Program-made: the position numbers and the translations under genes | Notes under the pieces: model-generated | The model's input: only the letters and a program-made list of their open reading frames with translations | What the model was told of the DNA's origin: nothing | Databases searched by the model: none | Assembly: GCF_900105925.1 (NCBI RefSeq) | Contig: NZ_LT629791.1 | Span: 2,143,278 to 2,207,277, forward strand | Direction: 5' to 3' | DNA: 64,000 bases | Origin: Jiangella alkaliphila | GTDB taxonomy: Bacteria > Actinomycetota > Actinomycetes > Jiangellales > Jiangellaceae | Shown: positions 47,132 through 55,535 of the stretch, piece after piece | Position numbering within the stretch: the first letter of the stretch is position 1 | Layout of the letters: every line of letters begins with the position of its first letter

Positions 47132-48427
47132 ATGAACTCGCAGGCCCGCCGCATCCAGAGCATCTACATCACGCTCATGCTCGGCAACACGCTGGCCGCC
47201 TCGTTCATCTGGGGCATCAACACGCTGTTCCTGCTCGACGCCGGGCTGAGCAACCTGGAGGCGTTCGCCGCCAACGCCTTCTTCACCGTCGGCATGGTGC
47301 TCTTCGAGGTCCCGACCGGGGTCGTCGCCGACACCGTCGGGCGGCGGGCGTCGTACCTGCTCGGCACGTTGACGCTGGCCGGGTCGACCGCGCTGTACTA
47401 CCTGATGTGGCAGATCAGCGCGCCGTTCTGGGCGTGGGCCGTGGTGTCGGCGCTGCTGGGGCTGGGGTTCACGTTCTTCTCCGGCGCAGTCGAGGCGTGG
47501 CTGGTCGATGCGCTGCACTTCGCCGGGTACGACGGCACGCTCGAGGCGGTGTTCGGCCGCGGCCAGATGGTCTCCGGCGTCGCGATGCTCGGCGGCTCGG
47601 TCGCCGGCGGCGTGATCGCGCAGGCCACGACGCTGGGCGTGCCGATGCTGCTGCGGGCCGGCGTGCTGGTCGCGATGTTCGTCGTCGCGTACCTGCTGAT
47701 GAAGGACCTCGGCTTCACGCCCGACCGGACCACCAGCCCCGGCAAGGTCGTGCGCGGCATCTGGACGTCGTCGATCGAGCACGGCCTGCGCAACCCGCCT
47801 GTGCGCTGGGTCATGCTGGCCGCGCCGTTCGCCTCCGGCGTCGGCTTCTACACGTTCTACGCGCTGCAGCCGTACCTGCTGGAGCTGTACGGCGATCCGG
47901 ACGCCTACTCGATCGCCGGGCTCGCGGCGGCGGTCATGGCCGGTGCACAGGTCGTCGGCGGGTACGTCGCCCCGCACGTCCGCAAGCTGTTCCACAAGCG
48001 GACGACCGCACTGATCGGTGGGACGGTGATCAGCGCCGTCGTGCTCCTGCTGCTCGGCATCACCGACGCGTTCTGGGCGGCGATGGTGCTGCTGGTCGTC
48101 TGGTCGCTGATCGGGGCGGCGGAGATGCCGATCCGGCAGGCGTACCTCAACGACATGATCCCGTCGAAGCAGCGGGCGACGGTGTTGTCGTTCGACTCGC
48201 TGATGGGCAACGCGGGCGGTGTGGTCATCCAGCCGGCGCTGGGCCGGACCGCGGACGTGTACAGCTACGGCACGTCGCTGGCGATCGGCGGCGCGATCCA
48301 GCTGCTGGCCGCACCGTTCCTGATCGGCAGCCGCCGGCAGCACTCGCCGGCCGACACCGCCGTCACCGTGCCCGGTTCGCCGGTAGCGGACACCGTCGAG
48401 CCGCCGGACGAGGAATTGAAGCGTTGA
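47132..48427 (+). CDS. MFS transporter
   Basis: A 431-residue major facilitator protein with about 12 hydrophobic spans. The loop 2-3 signature appears as FEVPTGVVADTVGRRASYLLGTL. The second half contains RQAYLNDMIPSKQRATVLSFDSLMGNAGG, typical of the family. It probably exports a small molecule or drug; the substrate is unknown. The ATG at 47132 is preferred over an upstream in-frame ATG (47027), which would add a polar leader. The promoter of the downstream arsR gene overlaps its stop codon. Confidence 0.85.
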   Translation: MNSQARRIQSIYITLMLGNTLAASFIWGINTLFLLDAGLSNLEAFAANAFFTVGMVLFEVPTGVVADTVGRRASYLLGTLTLAGSTALYYLMWQISAPFWAWAVVSALLGLGFTFFSGAVEAWLVDALHFAGYDGTLEAVFGRGQMVSGVAMLGGSVAGGVIAQATTLGVPMLLRAGVLVAMFVVAYLLMKDLGFTPDRTTSPGKVVRGIWTSSIEHGLRNPPVRWVMLAAPFASGVGFYTFYALQPYLLELYGDPDAYSIAGLAAAVMAGAQVVGGYVAPHVRKLFHKRTTALIGGTVISAVVLLLLGITDAFWAAMVLLVVWSLIGAAEMPIRQAYLNDMIPSKQRATVLSFDSLMGNAGGVVIQPALGRTADVYSYGTSLAIGGAIQLLAAPFLIGSRRQHSPADTAVTVPGSPVADTVEPPDEELKR

Positions 48428-48452
48428 CTTATATAAGCGCGAGACGATAGGT
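48424..48452 (+). promoter_or_regulatory. Leaderless promoter with palindromic operator for arsR-type gene
   Basis: TTGACT (48424-48429) and TAGGTT (48447-48452) are separated by 17 bases. The perfect palindrome CTTATATAAG (48428-48437) overlaps the -35 end and spacer. The GTG start at 48460 lies seven bases beyond the -10 element, so the transcript is probably leaderless and autorepressed. Confidence 0.65.
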
Positions 48453-48459
48453 TGCGGAT

Positions 48460-48831
48460 GTGCATGCGTTCGACGTGCTCGGCGACCCGGTTCGCCGCCG
48501 GATCCTGGAGCTGCTCGCCGACGGCGAGCTGACCTCCGGCGCCGTCACGTCGGTCATCCAGCAGGAGTTCGGCATCTCGCAGCCGGCGGTGTCGCAGCAC
48601 CTCAAGGTGCTGCGCGAGGCCGGGTTCGCCACCGTGCGGCCCGACGGCGCCCGCCGGCTGTACGCCGTCAGCACCGAGCCGCTGCGCGACGTCGACGCGT
48701 GGCTCGACCGCTTCCGGCGATTCTGGACCCCTCCTCTGGATGCACTGGCCACCGAGCTGGCCAGGGGCAAGCGCCAACGCCGGCTGCAGGAGCAGGCCGG
48801 GCCGGACCCGAACCAGGAGAACTCCCCATGA
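48460..48831 (+). CDS. ArsR-family transcriptional regulator
   Basis: A 123-residue winged-helix regulator: MHAFDVLGDPVRRRILELLADGELTSGAV, then the recognition helix ISQPAVSQHLKVLREAGFATVRPDGARRLYAV. It lacks the metal-binding Cys motif of classical ArsR, like the SRPBCC-associated subgroup. The GTG start sits on a likely leaderless promoter with a CTTATATAAG palindrome. It overlaps the next gene by four bases (ATGA). It probably represses its own operon until an unknown signal appears. Confidence 0.88.
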   Translation: MHAFDVLGDPVRRRILELLADGELTSGAVTSVIQQEFGISQPAVSQHLKVLREAGFATVRPDGARRLYAVSTEPLRDVDAWLDRFRRFWTPPLDALATELARGKRQRRLQEQAGPDPNQENSP

Positions 48832-49490
48832 TCGAGGTCGTCCAGCAGGTCAACGCCGTGCGCCGCACCGTCGGCTCGCGCACCATCGAGGCCGGCGAGG
48901 CCCGCACCGTCACCGTCAGCCAGACCTACCCGGCCGCGGTCGAGGACGTCTGGGACGCGGTGACCAACCAGGAGCGCATCCCGCGCTGGTTCTCGCCGGT
49001 CAGCGGCGAACTGAAGCTCGGCGGGCGGTACCAGGTCGAGGGCAACGCCGGCGGCACCGTCGAGCGCTGCGACCCGCCCGAGAGCTTCGCCGTGACCTGG
49101 GAGTTCAACGGCCAGACCAGCTGGGTCGAGGTCCGGCTTTCCTCTGACGGCGACGAGCGGACCCGGTTCGAGCTTGAGCACATCGCCCTGGTCGACAGCG
49201 CCGGACTCGAGTTCTGGGACCTCTACGGCCCCGGCGCCGTCGGCCTCGGCTGGGACCTCGCGTTCGTCGGACTCGCCCTCCACCTCGCCTCCGGTGGCGA
49301 GGCCGTCGACCCGACGGCGGTCGAGGCCTGGACCATGAGCGACGACGGCCGGCGGTTCGTCGCCCAGGCCAGCGAGCGCTGGCGCGACGCCAACATCGCC
49401 TCCGGGTTCGCCACCCCCGAGGCCGCCCAGGGCGCGGCGGACCGGACGACCGCCTTCTACACCGGCGAAGAGGCGCCGCAGCAGGGCTGA
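48828..49490 (+). CDS. SRPBCC (START/AHSA1-like) family protein
   Basis: A 220-residue SRPBCC-fold protein: VTVSQTYPAAVEDVWDAVTNQERIPRWFSPVSGELKLGGRYQ, then GTVERCDPPESFAVTWEFNG, the AHSA1 type with a hydrophobic cavity. An extra C-terminal helical tail carries it beyond the usual 150 residues. It is translationally coupled to the ArsR regulator, a very common actinobacterial pairing in which the regulator senses something relevant to the partner. The ligand is unknown. Confidence 0.85.
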   Translation: MIEVVQQVNAVRRTVGSRTIEAGEARTVTVSQTYPAAVEDVWDAVTNQERIPRWFSPVSGELKLGGRYQVEGNAGGTVERCDPPESFAVTWEFNGQTSWVEVRLSSDGDERTRFELEHIALVDSAGLEFWDLYGPGAVGLGWDLAFVGLALHLASGGEAVDPTAVEAWTMSDDGRRFVAQASERWRDANIASGFATPEAAQGAADRTTAFYTGEEAPQQG

Positions 49491-49571
49491 TACCAGCCGG
49501 CTGGCGACCGCGCGGTCCCATGATCATCGGGGCAGCGGACCTTGTCGGACCCTCGAACTAGCGTTCGGCGC

Positions 49572-50792
49572 ATGGTGATCGTGGACGACGCCGCCGAGGC
49601 GGTTCGGTGGCGCGGTGGGTACGGGCGGCTCTGGACGGCGGCGGTGCTGTCGCGGTTCGGCGACTCCGTCCGCAACGTCGCGCTGCCGCTGGTCGCCGTC
49701 GGGCTCACCAGCTCGCCGTTCGTGCTGTCGATGGTCTCCGCCGCCGGTTTCCTGCCGTGGCTGGTGTTCGGGCTGCTCGGCGGCGCGCTGGCCGACCGCG
49801 TCGACCGCCGCCGGGCGATGTGGATGGTCGACGTCGTGCGCGGCGCGCTGGTGGCGGCGTTCGCCATCGCCCTGGCGCTCGGCCACGCGCACATCGCGGT
49901 GCTCGCGATCCTCGCGTTCGCGCTGACCACGATGCAGACGCTGTTCGACAACGCGGCCACGGCCATTCTCCCGGGCATCGTCCCGCGCGGCGCGCTGCCG
50001 TCGGCCAACGCCCGGCTGATGACCGGGCAGGCACTGGCGGGCTCGTTCCTCGGCGCGCCGGCGGCCGGGCTGCTGGTGACGGCCGGTCTCGCGCTGCCGT
50101 TCGCGGTGGACGCGGCGACGTATCTGGTGGCGGCGGCGCTGATCGCGTCGCTGCCACGGTCGGCGCCGCTGCCGCCGCGACCGCCCGGTTCCACCCTGCG
50201 GGCCGAGATCGGCACCGGACTGCGCCGGCTCTGGGCCGATCGGCTGCTGCGCGGCATCTGCCTGGCCAACCTGCTCGGCAACCTGGTCATCGGCGGGCTC
50301 CAGGCGATCATGGTGCTGATCATCACCCGCTGGGCCGGCGCCTCCGACATCGTGTTCGGCCTGGTCCTGGCGACGTACGGCGCCGGCGGCGTCCTCGGCG
50401 GGCTGGTCGCGACGCGCATCGGACGCTGGGCCGGAGCCGCCCGGGCCATGGTCCTGGCGCTCGTGGCGCAGGTCGGCTGCCTGCTCGTCATCGGCTCGGT
50501 GCCGCACCCGGCGGCCACGGCGGCCGCGCTGGCGGTCTTCGGGGTCGCCGGCATGGTCGTCAACGTCCACATGGTCTCGCTGACCCAGCAGCGCATCCCG
50601 GTCGAGCTGCTCGGCCGGGTCAGCTCCGCCTCGCGGACCGTCGGCATCGTCGGCGCTCCGGCCGGTGCGCTGCTGTTCGGCGCGCTGGCCGAGGTCACCG
50701 AGGTCAACGTGCCCGCGCTCGTGGGTGCGGCGGTCATGGCGGCCTCGGCCCTGGTCGTCCTCCGCGCCGACCGTGCCATGGCCGGCGGGTGA
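49572..50792 (+). CDS. MFS transporter (enterobactin-exporter-like)
   Basis: A 406-residue major facilitator protein with about 11-12 spans. The family signature between spans 2 and 3 reads LLGGALADRVDRRRAMWMVDVVRG. RLWTAAVLSRFGDSVRNVALPLVAV near the start matches the EntS-like subgroup that exports siderophores or drugs. There is no siderophore gene nearby, so the substrate is open. The ATG at 49572 fits the start of the conserved region. It precedes the riboswitch-controlled transporter on the same strand. Confidence 0.85.
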   Translation: MVIVDDAAEAVRWRGGYGRLWTAAVLSRFGDSVRNVALPLVAVGLTSSPFVLSMVSAAGFLPWLVFGLLGGALADRVDRRRAMWMVDVVRGALVAAFAIALALGHAHIAVLAILAFALTTMQTLFDNAATAILPGIVPRGALPSANARLMTGQALAGSFLGAPAAGLLVTAGLALPFAVDAATYLVAAALIASLPRSAPLPPRPPGSTLRAEIGTGLRRLWADRLLRGICLANLLGNLVIGGLQAIMVLIITRWAGASDIVFGLVLATYGAGGVLGGLVATRIGRWAGAARAMVLALVAQVGCLLVIGSVPHPAATAAALAVFGVAGMVVNVHMVSLTQQRIPVELLGRVSSASRTVGIVGAPAGALLFGALAEVTEVNVPALVGAAVMAASALVVLRADRAMAGG

Positions 50793-50859
50793 ACCGCGGG
50801 GTGTGAAGCTGCGCACGTCGGCTGGATTCCTGATCCGCGATGCCGGTAAGCTCCTCGCA

Positions 50860-51013
50860 GCGAAGGGGAGTAGCCCCCAATGTCGCGGTCGACACACTGA
50901 CGCTCCGGCGTCCGGCCGCGCGGCCTCGTCCTCGAGGCGGGCGAGACCTTCGACCCATGGCAGTAACTGCCGGGTCGGAGTCTCGCACCTTCCGGCCAGG
51001 CGTGACCGGAAGG
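50860..51013 (+). promoter_or_regulatory. yybP-ykoY-type manganese riboswitch with SD-sequestering hairpin
   Basis: The conserved GGGGAGTAGCC (50865-50875) and the later GCGAGACC (50941-50948) are the hallmark sequences of the yybP-ykoY class. They are separated by a GC-rich arm and followed by a GACCC...GGGTC arm. At the 3' end CCTTCCGG (50988-50995) pairs perfectly with CCGGAAGG (51006-51013), covering the ribosome site GGAAGGG six bases before the ATG. This predicts translational control. The downstream transporter family is the usual partner of the class. Confidence 0.85.
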
Positions 51014-51019
51014 GATCCG

Positions 51020-51607
51020 ATGGCCGACCTGTGGGCCGCGTTCCTCGTGAGCTTCGGCGTCATCTTCGTGGCGGAGCTCGGCGACAAGTCCCAGCTGATG
51101 GCGCTGACGTTCGCCACCCGCTTCAAGGCGTGGCACGTCATCGCCGGCATCACGATCGCCACCACCGTCGTGCACCTGGCGTCGGTCGCGATCGGCTTCG
51201 GCCTGGGCGAGGCGCTCCCGACCGGCTGGATCAACCTCGTCGCGGCGGTCGCGTTCTTCGGCTTCGCGGCCTGGACGTGGCGCGGCGACACGCTGACCGA
51301 CGACGAGAAGAGCAAGGCCGAACGCGCGACGCGGGCGGCCATCATCGCCGTCGGCACCGCGTTCTTCCTGGCCGAGCTGGGCGACAAGACCATGCTCGCC
51401 ACCATCACGCTGGCCGCCGACCACGACTGGGCCGGCGTCTGGATCGGGTCGACGGTCGGCATGGTCGCCGCCGACGCCCTGGCCATCGTCGTCGGGCGCT
51501 ATCTGGGGCAACGGCTGCCGGCGCGGCTGATCCAGATCGGTGCCGCCACGCTGTTCGTCCTGTTCGGCGTCTGGCTGCTGATCGAGGGGATCGCCGAGCT
51601 CACCTAG
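51020..51607 (+). CDS. GDT1/TMEM165 (UPF0016)-family cation exporter
   Basis: A 195-residue membrane protein with six spans. Both copies of the family signature E-x-G-D-K-(S/T) are present, VAELGDKSQLMALTFATR and LAELGDKTMLATITLA, which line a Mn2+/Ca2+ pathway. Family members export manganese in bacteria. The yybP-ykoY-type riboswitch directly upstream supports a manganese role, induced when Mn2+ is high. The stop overlaps the convergent mannosyltransferase stop by four bases. Confidence 0.92.
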   Translation: MADLWAAFLVSFGVIFVAELGDKSQLMALTFATRFKAWHVIAGITIATTVVHLASVAIGFGLGEALPTGWINLVAAVAFFGFAAWTWRGDTLTDDEKSKAERATRAAIIAVGTAFFLAELGDKTMLATITLAADHDWAGVWIGSTVGMVAADALAIVVGRYLGQRLPARLIQIGAATLFVLFGVWLLIEGIAELT

Positions 51608-53193
51608 ATCCAGCTGCTGAACCACATCCGGGAGCGCCAGTCGTCGTACGAGATCAGCTGGTCGACGTGGATCGGGTAGAACCAGGCGGCCACCGCGACC
51701 ACCACCAGGATGTAGCCGCCGGCGATCGCCACCCCGACGGCGCGCCGTCGCGGTGAGGCGTCCGGCGGCCCGATGATCAGTCCCAGCGCGAACGTCACGG
51801 CCAGCACCAGGAACGGCACGATGGCGACCGCGTAGAAGTAGAAGATGGTGCGGTCGGTGAACAGCAGCCACGGCACCCAGGTCGCGATGACGCCGGCCAG
51901 GATGGCGCCGGCCCGCCAGTCGCGGCGGAAGAACCACCACCACAGGCACACCAGCAGCGCCGCGCAGGCGCCCCACCACAGCGGCGGCGTGCCCAGCGCG
52001 AGCACCGCCTGACTGCACCGTTCGACCTGGCAGCCGCCCTCGCCGAGGTCGTAGCCCTCGTAGTCGAACGACACCGGCCGGCCGAGGTAGAGCCACTCCC
52101 AGGCGTTGGACTGGTAGTCGTGCGGGGTGTCCAGGTCGCGGTGGAACACCCACATGTCCCAGTGGTAGTGCCAGAGGCTGCGCACCCAGCCCGGGAACAG
52201 CTGGCCGAGCGCGGACGGGGAGTTCTCCGCTGCCCACTGCCGGCCCCACCCGTTCTCGGAGAAGATCCAGCCCCACCACGACGCCACGTACACGACGAAC
52301 GTCGTGCCGACCATCGTCACGAACGCCACCGGGCCGTCGCGCAGCAGCGAGTTCAGCACCGGGCTGCGCAGGCCGGCCGCACGCCGGGTGCCCATCTCCC
52401 AGATCACCGTCATCAGCCCGAACACGGCGACGGCATACAGGCCGCTCCACTTGGTGCCGCAGGCCAGCCCCAGCATGAGGCCGGCCGCCAGCCGCCACGG
52501 CCGCCACCAGAACAGCGGGCCGTCGCCGGCGTCGGTCAGCCCGCGGGCCATCCGGGCCTCGACCCAGTCCGCATATCTGGCCCGTGACCAGTCGCGATCG
52601 ACCAGCAGACAGCCGAACGCCGCGACGACGAACATCGCCAGGATGCCGTCGAGCACCGCCGTCCGGCTCATCACGATCGACAGGCCGTCGACGGCGAGCA
52701 GCAGGCCGGCCACGCACCCGAGCAGCGTCGACCGGAACAGCCGCCGGCCGATGCGGGCGACCATGACCACCATCGCCACGCCGCACAGCGCGACCGCGAT
52801 GCGCCAGCCGAACGGGTCCATGCCGAACACGCGGATGCCCTGGCCGATGAGGAACTTGCCGACCGGCGGATGCACGACGAACGACGGCTCGCCGAGGAAG
52901 ACGTCGAGATCGCCGTCGAGAATCCGCTCGTTGGCGTCCTCGGTGAACTTGCGCGAGTAGCCGAACAGCAGCTGCGAGTAGGCGTCCTTGGCGTAGTACG
53001 TCTCGTCAAAGATGATCTTGTTCGGCCGGCCGAGGTCGATCAGCCGCAGCACCGCCGCGACCACTCCGACCAGCAGCGGGCCGATCCAGCCCCAGACGCG
53101 GTCGGTCGGCAGCTGCCGGACGAGGCGGGACCGGATCTCGGTCGCGGACCTCGCCGTCGCGGATGCCTCGGGGGCGTCAACCGTCTGGGTCAC
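51604..53193 (-). CDS. pmt: Polyprenyl-phosphate-mannose--protein mannosyltransferase (PMT)
   Basis: A 529-residue GT39-type membrane enzyme that transfers mannose from a polyprenyl carrier to exported proteins. The N-terminal catalytic motif IIFDETYYAKDAYSQLLFGY contains the acidic DE pair. HPPVGKFLIGQGIRVFGMDPFGWR is also family-typical. About ten membrane spans follow. It is divergent from rsmI, the arrangement of the mycobacterial homologue Rv1002c beside Rv1003. The length is normal and nothing is missing. Confidence 0.92.
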   Translation of the reverse strand: MTQTVDAPEASATARSATEIRSRLVRQLPTDRVWGWIGPLLVGVVAAVLRLIDLGRPNKIIFDETYYAKDAYSQLLFGYSRKFTEDANERILDGDLDVFLGEPSFVVHPPVGKFLIGQGIRVFGMDPFGWRIAVALCGVAMVVMVARIGRRLFRSTLLGCVAGLLLAVDGLSIVMSRTAVLDGILAMFVVAAFGCLLVDRDWSRARYADWVEARMARGLTDAGDGPLFWWRPWRLAAGLMLGLACGTKWSGLYAVAVFGLMTVIWEMGTRRAAGLRSPVLNSLLRDGPVAFVTMVGTTFVVYVASWWGWIFSENGWGRQWAAENSPSALGQLFPGWVRSLWHYHWDMWVFHRDLDTPHDYQSNAWEWLYLGRPVSFDYEGYDLGEGGCQVERCSQAVLALGTPPLWWGACAALLVCLWWWFFRRDWRAGAILAGVIATWVPWLLFTDRTIFYFYAVAIVPFLVLAVTFALGLIIGPPDASPRRRAVGVAIAGGYILVVVAVAAWFYPIHVDQLISYDDWRSRMWFSSWI

Positions 53194-53253
53194 CGGGTCA
53201 TCCTACGAGTGCTCGCTGTGAAGTCCGCCGCACCGTTGCGCGAGGATGGGCGG

Positions 53254-54117
53254 GTGGCGAACTCGACGGCGGACGGTGTCCTGGTGCTGGCCGGCACCCC
53301 GATCGGCGACGTCGGCGACGCTCCGCCCCGGCTGGCGGCGGAGCTGGCGGCCGCCGATGTGGTGGCCGCCGAGGACACCCGGCGGCTGCTCAGGCTGACG
53401 TCGTCGCTGGGTGTGACGATCCCCGGGCGGCTGGTGTCGTACTTCGAGGGCAACGAGTCCGCGCGGACGCCGGAGCTGCTGACGGCGCTGACGGACGGCG
53501 CGCGCGTGGTGCTGGTCACCGACGCCGGCATGCCGTCGGTGTCCGACCCCGGGTACCGGCTGGTGGCGGCCGCGGTCGAGGCGGGCGTGCGGGTGACGTC
53601 GGTGCCCGGGCCGTCGGCGGTGTTGACGGCGCTGGCGGTCAGCGGGCTGCCGGTCGACCGGTTCTGCTTCGAGGGCTTCCCGCCGCGGCGGCCGGGGGAG
53701 CGGTCGCGGACCTTCGCGGCGCTGGCGGACGAGCCGCGGACGATGGTCTTCTTCGAGTCGCGGCACCGGCTGGCCGACACGCTGACGTCGATGGCGGCGG
53801 CGTTCGGGGCGGACCGCGCGGCGGCCGTGTGCCGCGAGCTGACCAAGACGCACGAGGAGGTCCGGCGCGGGCCGCTGGGCGACCTCGCCTCGTGGGCGGA
53901 GAGCGACGGGCCGCTCGGCGAGATCACGCTGGTGGTGCAGGGCGCACCGCCCCGTTCGGCGACCGCGACACCCGCCGACGCGGTGGAGCTGGTGTTCGAG
54001 CGCGAGGCGGCCGGCGTGCGCCGCAAGGACGCGATCGCCGACGTCGCTCGTGACCTGGGGCTGCCCAAGCGCGAGGTCTACGCCGCGGTGGTGGCGGCCA
54101 AGGACGCCGCCGAGTAG
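53254..54117 (+). CDS. rsmI: 16S rRNA (cytidine(1402)-2'-O)-methyltransferase RsmI
   Basis: A 287-residue SAM-dependent enzyme that methylates the 2'-O of C1402 in the decoding centre. The N-terminal LVLAGTPIGDVGDAPPRLAAELAAADVVAAEDTRR is diagnostic (TPIGN/D). VLVTDAGMPSVSDPGYRLVAAAVEAG, VTSVPGPSAVLTALAVSGLP and FEGFPPRRPGER are further family motifs. The GTG at 53254 begins the conserved strand. In-frame sequence upstream belongs to the opposite-strand mannosyltransferase. Divergence from pmt is conserved in actinobacteria. Confidence 0.92.
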   Translation: MANSTADGVLVLAGTPIGDVGDAPPRLAAELAAADVVAAEDTRRLLRLTSSLGVTIPGRLVSYFEGNESARTPELLTALTDGARVVLVTDAGMPSVSDPGYRLVAAAVEAGVRVTSVPGPSAVLTALAVSGLPVDRFCFEGFPPRRPGERSRTFAALADEPRTMVFFESRHRLADTLTSMAAAFGADRAAAVCRELTKTHEEVRRGPLGDLASWAESDGPLGEITLVVQGAPPRSATATPADAVELVFEREAAGVRRKDAIADVARDLGLPKREVYAAVVAAKDAAE

Positions 54118-54140
54118 CGCGCCCGGCACCGCGGCGGCGG

Positions 54141-54461
54141 TCAGGCCTGGCCGGTCTCGAGCCTGCTGATCTTCCCGTCGACGACGGTGAAGGACCAGGT
54201 GGTGCGCATCTGGCCCCAGGTGTCGTTGCGGAACCCCGCGACCAGCGACCGCCCGTCCGCCGACTGGGACTCGACGTCCATGTGGCCGTTGACGGTGAAG
54301 ATCTCGCGGTCGATCCAGTCCTCGAGGTCGCGCTGCGAGCCGTCGTCGGTCAGGACGGCGTCCGGCGTGAGCACCGCGAGGAAGGCGGCGCGGTCGCCGT
54401 CGTCGATGGCGGTGACGAGGGAACGGACGGTGGGATCGGTGAGCTCCGCGGCGGGGATCAT
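54141..54461 (-). CDS. SnoaL-like/nuclear transport factor 2 fold protein
   Basis: A 106-residue single-domain protein of the NTF2-like fold: VRSLVTAIDDGDRAAFLAVLTPDAVLTDDGSQRDLEDWIDREIF, then TWSFTVVDGKISRLETGQA. Such proteins bind small hydrophobic molecules or act as isomerases. The start at 54461 is supported by GAAGGAG six bases upstream. A 37-base nested palindrome lies about 90 bases upstream and may control it. It is convergent with rsmI. Confidence 0.8.
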   Translation of the reverse strand: MIPAAELTDPTVRSLVTAIDDGDRAAFLAVLTPDAVLTDDGSQRDLEDWIDREIFTVNGHMDVESQSADGRSLVAGFRNDTWGQMRTTWSFTVVDGKISRLETGQA

Positions 54462-54548
54462 CCCGGCTCCTTCGGTTCGAACGTGGGCCGTCACGAGCCA
54501 ACCTATGCGCGAAGGGGAGGACCCGGAGCAGGTATGCCGACTCCGCGT

Positions 54549-54585
54549 GTTGACATCAGCGCCAACAGTTGGCGCTCAGGTCAAC
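54549..54585. promoter_or_regulatory. Nested 37-base dyad upstream of SnoaL-like gene
   Basis: AGCGCCAA (54558-54565) pairs with TTGGCGCT (54569-54576). Outer arms GTTGAC (54549-54554) and GTCAAC (54580-54585) also pair. It may be a regulator operator for the SnoaL-like gene or a terminator for the M56 peptidase gene ending at 54621. Confidence 0.45.
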
Positions 54586-54620
54586 CCTCGGAATCGCGAC
54601 CGGACCGCCAGGGTCGGCCG

Positions 54621-55535
54621 TCAGGGCAGGAGCGCGTGCGACAACGCCGTCAGCCAGGGCACCGCGACCGCGATGGTCGGCACCGCCACCAGCGCCGCGG
54701 CGAGCGTGTAGGCCAGTCCCGCGATCAGCCACGCCGGGACGCCGCCCGCGGCCGCACCCGGGGCGGCGGCCAGACGGCGGATGCGGACCGCGGGCGTGAC
54801 CGATCCGGACCCCAGCGCGCCGGCCGGGACGGGCGCGTCGGCCATCCGGGCCAGCGCCCGGGCCAGCGGCACCGCGCCGCTGTGCCGCCGCGCGGCGTCG
54901 TCGGCGAGCATCTCGACGAGGCCTGCCGCCGACTCCAGCGCGACCGAGCTGCGCGCCAGCCGCGGGAACGCGTCGTGGAGCACGCCGAAGCCCTCCAGCA
55001 CGAGGTCGTGGCGGGCCCGGGCGTGCGCCCGCTCGTGCGCCAGTACGGCGGCGGTCTCGTCCGAGCCCAGTGCATCCAGCGCCGGCGCCGACACGACCAC
55101 CCGCGACCGGACGCCCGGGATGCAGTACGCCACCGGCCGCTCGACGTCGACGACCAGCGCGCCCGGCGCCCGGCGGTCGGACCGTCCGACGAGGTCGACG
55201 ACGTGGCGGTGCCGGCGCCGGCGGGCCCGCAGCGCCATGCCGAGCGTGTGCGCCGACCACAGCAGCCGCGCCGTCACCACCAGCGTGAGGACCAGCGAGA
55301 CGGCGTGCAGCACCACCAGCCACCCCGACGGCGACGGGTGCGTCATGACCAGGGTCCCCGCTGACGCACCGGCGCCGAGCGCGGACAGCACGGCGGCCAG
55401 CGCGACCGCCTGCCAGAGCACCAGCGCCGCCCGCGGCACCCGCGCCGGCCACGAGGCCCGGGCCAGCAGCGCCGGCACCGGGCCGGTGAGCAGCAGCGCG
55501 AGGACGAGCAGGACCACGGGGGTCGTCTCGGTCAC
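54621..55535 (-). CDS. M56-family membrane metallopeptidase (BlaR1-like)
   Basis: A 304-residue membrane protease. Hydrophobic spans lie at about residues 5-24, 38-60 and 75-95. The zinc-binding motif AHERAHARARHDL (HExxH) is followed by the distal acidic residue in EMLADDAA, and there is one C-terminal span. M56 proteases cleave BlaI-type repressors after sensing a signal; no penicillin-binding sensor domain is present. The GTG start overlaps the blaI-like stop by four bases. Its partner repressor has putative boxes before cydA, suggesting respiratory or redox control. Confidence 0.85.
   Translation of the reverse strand: MTETTPVVLLVLALLLTGPVPALLARASWPARVPRAALVLWQAVALAAVLSALGAGASAGTLVMTHPSPSGWLVVLHAVSLVLTLVVTARLLWSAHTLGMALRARRRRHRHVVDLVGRSDRRAPGALVVDVERPVAYCIPGVRSRVVVSAPALDALGSDETAAVLAHERAHARARHDLVLEGFGVLHDAFPRLARSSVALESAAGLVEMLADDAARRHSGAVPLARALARMADAPVPAGALGSGSVTPAVRIRRLAAAPGAAAGGVPAWLIAGLAYTLAAALVAVPTIAVAVPWLTALSHALLP

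Noticed and set aside
45410-48343. Very long minus-strand open frame across the GDPD, beta-helix and MFS genes
   Set aside because: It spans three well-supported genes on the opposite strand; high-GC shadow coding.
49457-52786. Long minus-strand open frame across the MFS transporter, riboswitch and GDT1 gene
   Set aside because: Its right part is out of frame with the real mannosyltransferase gene and the rest is antisense shadow.
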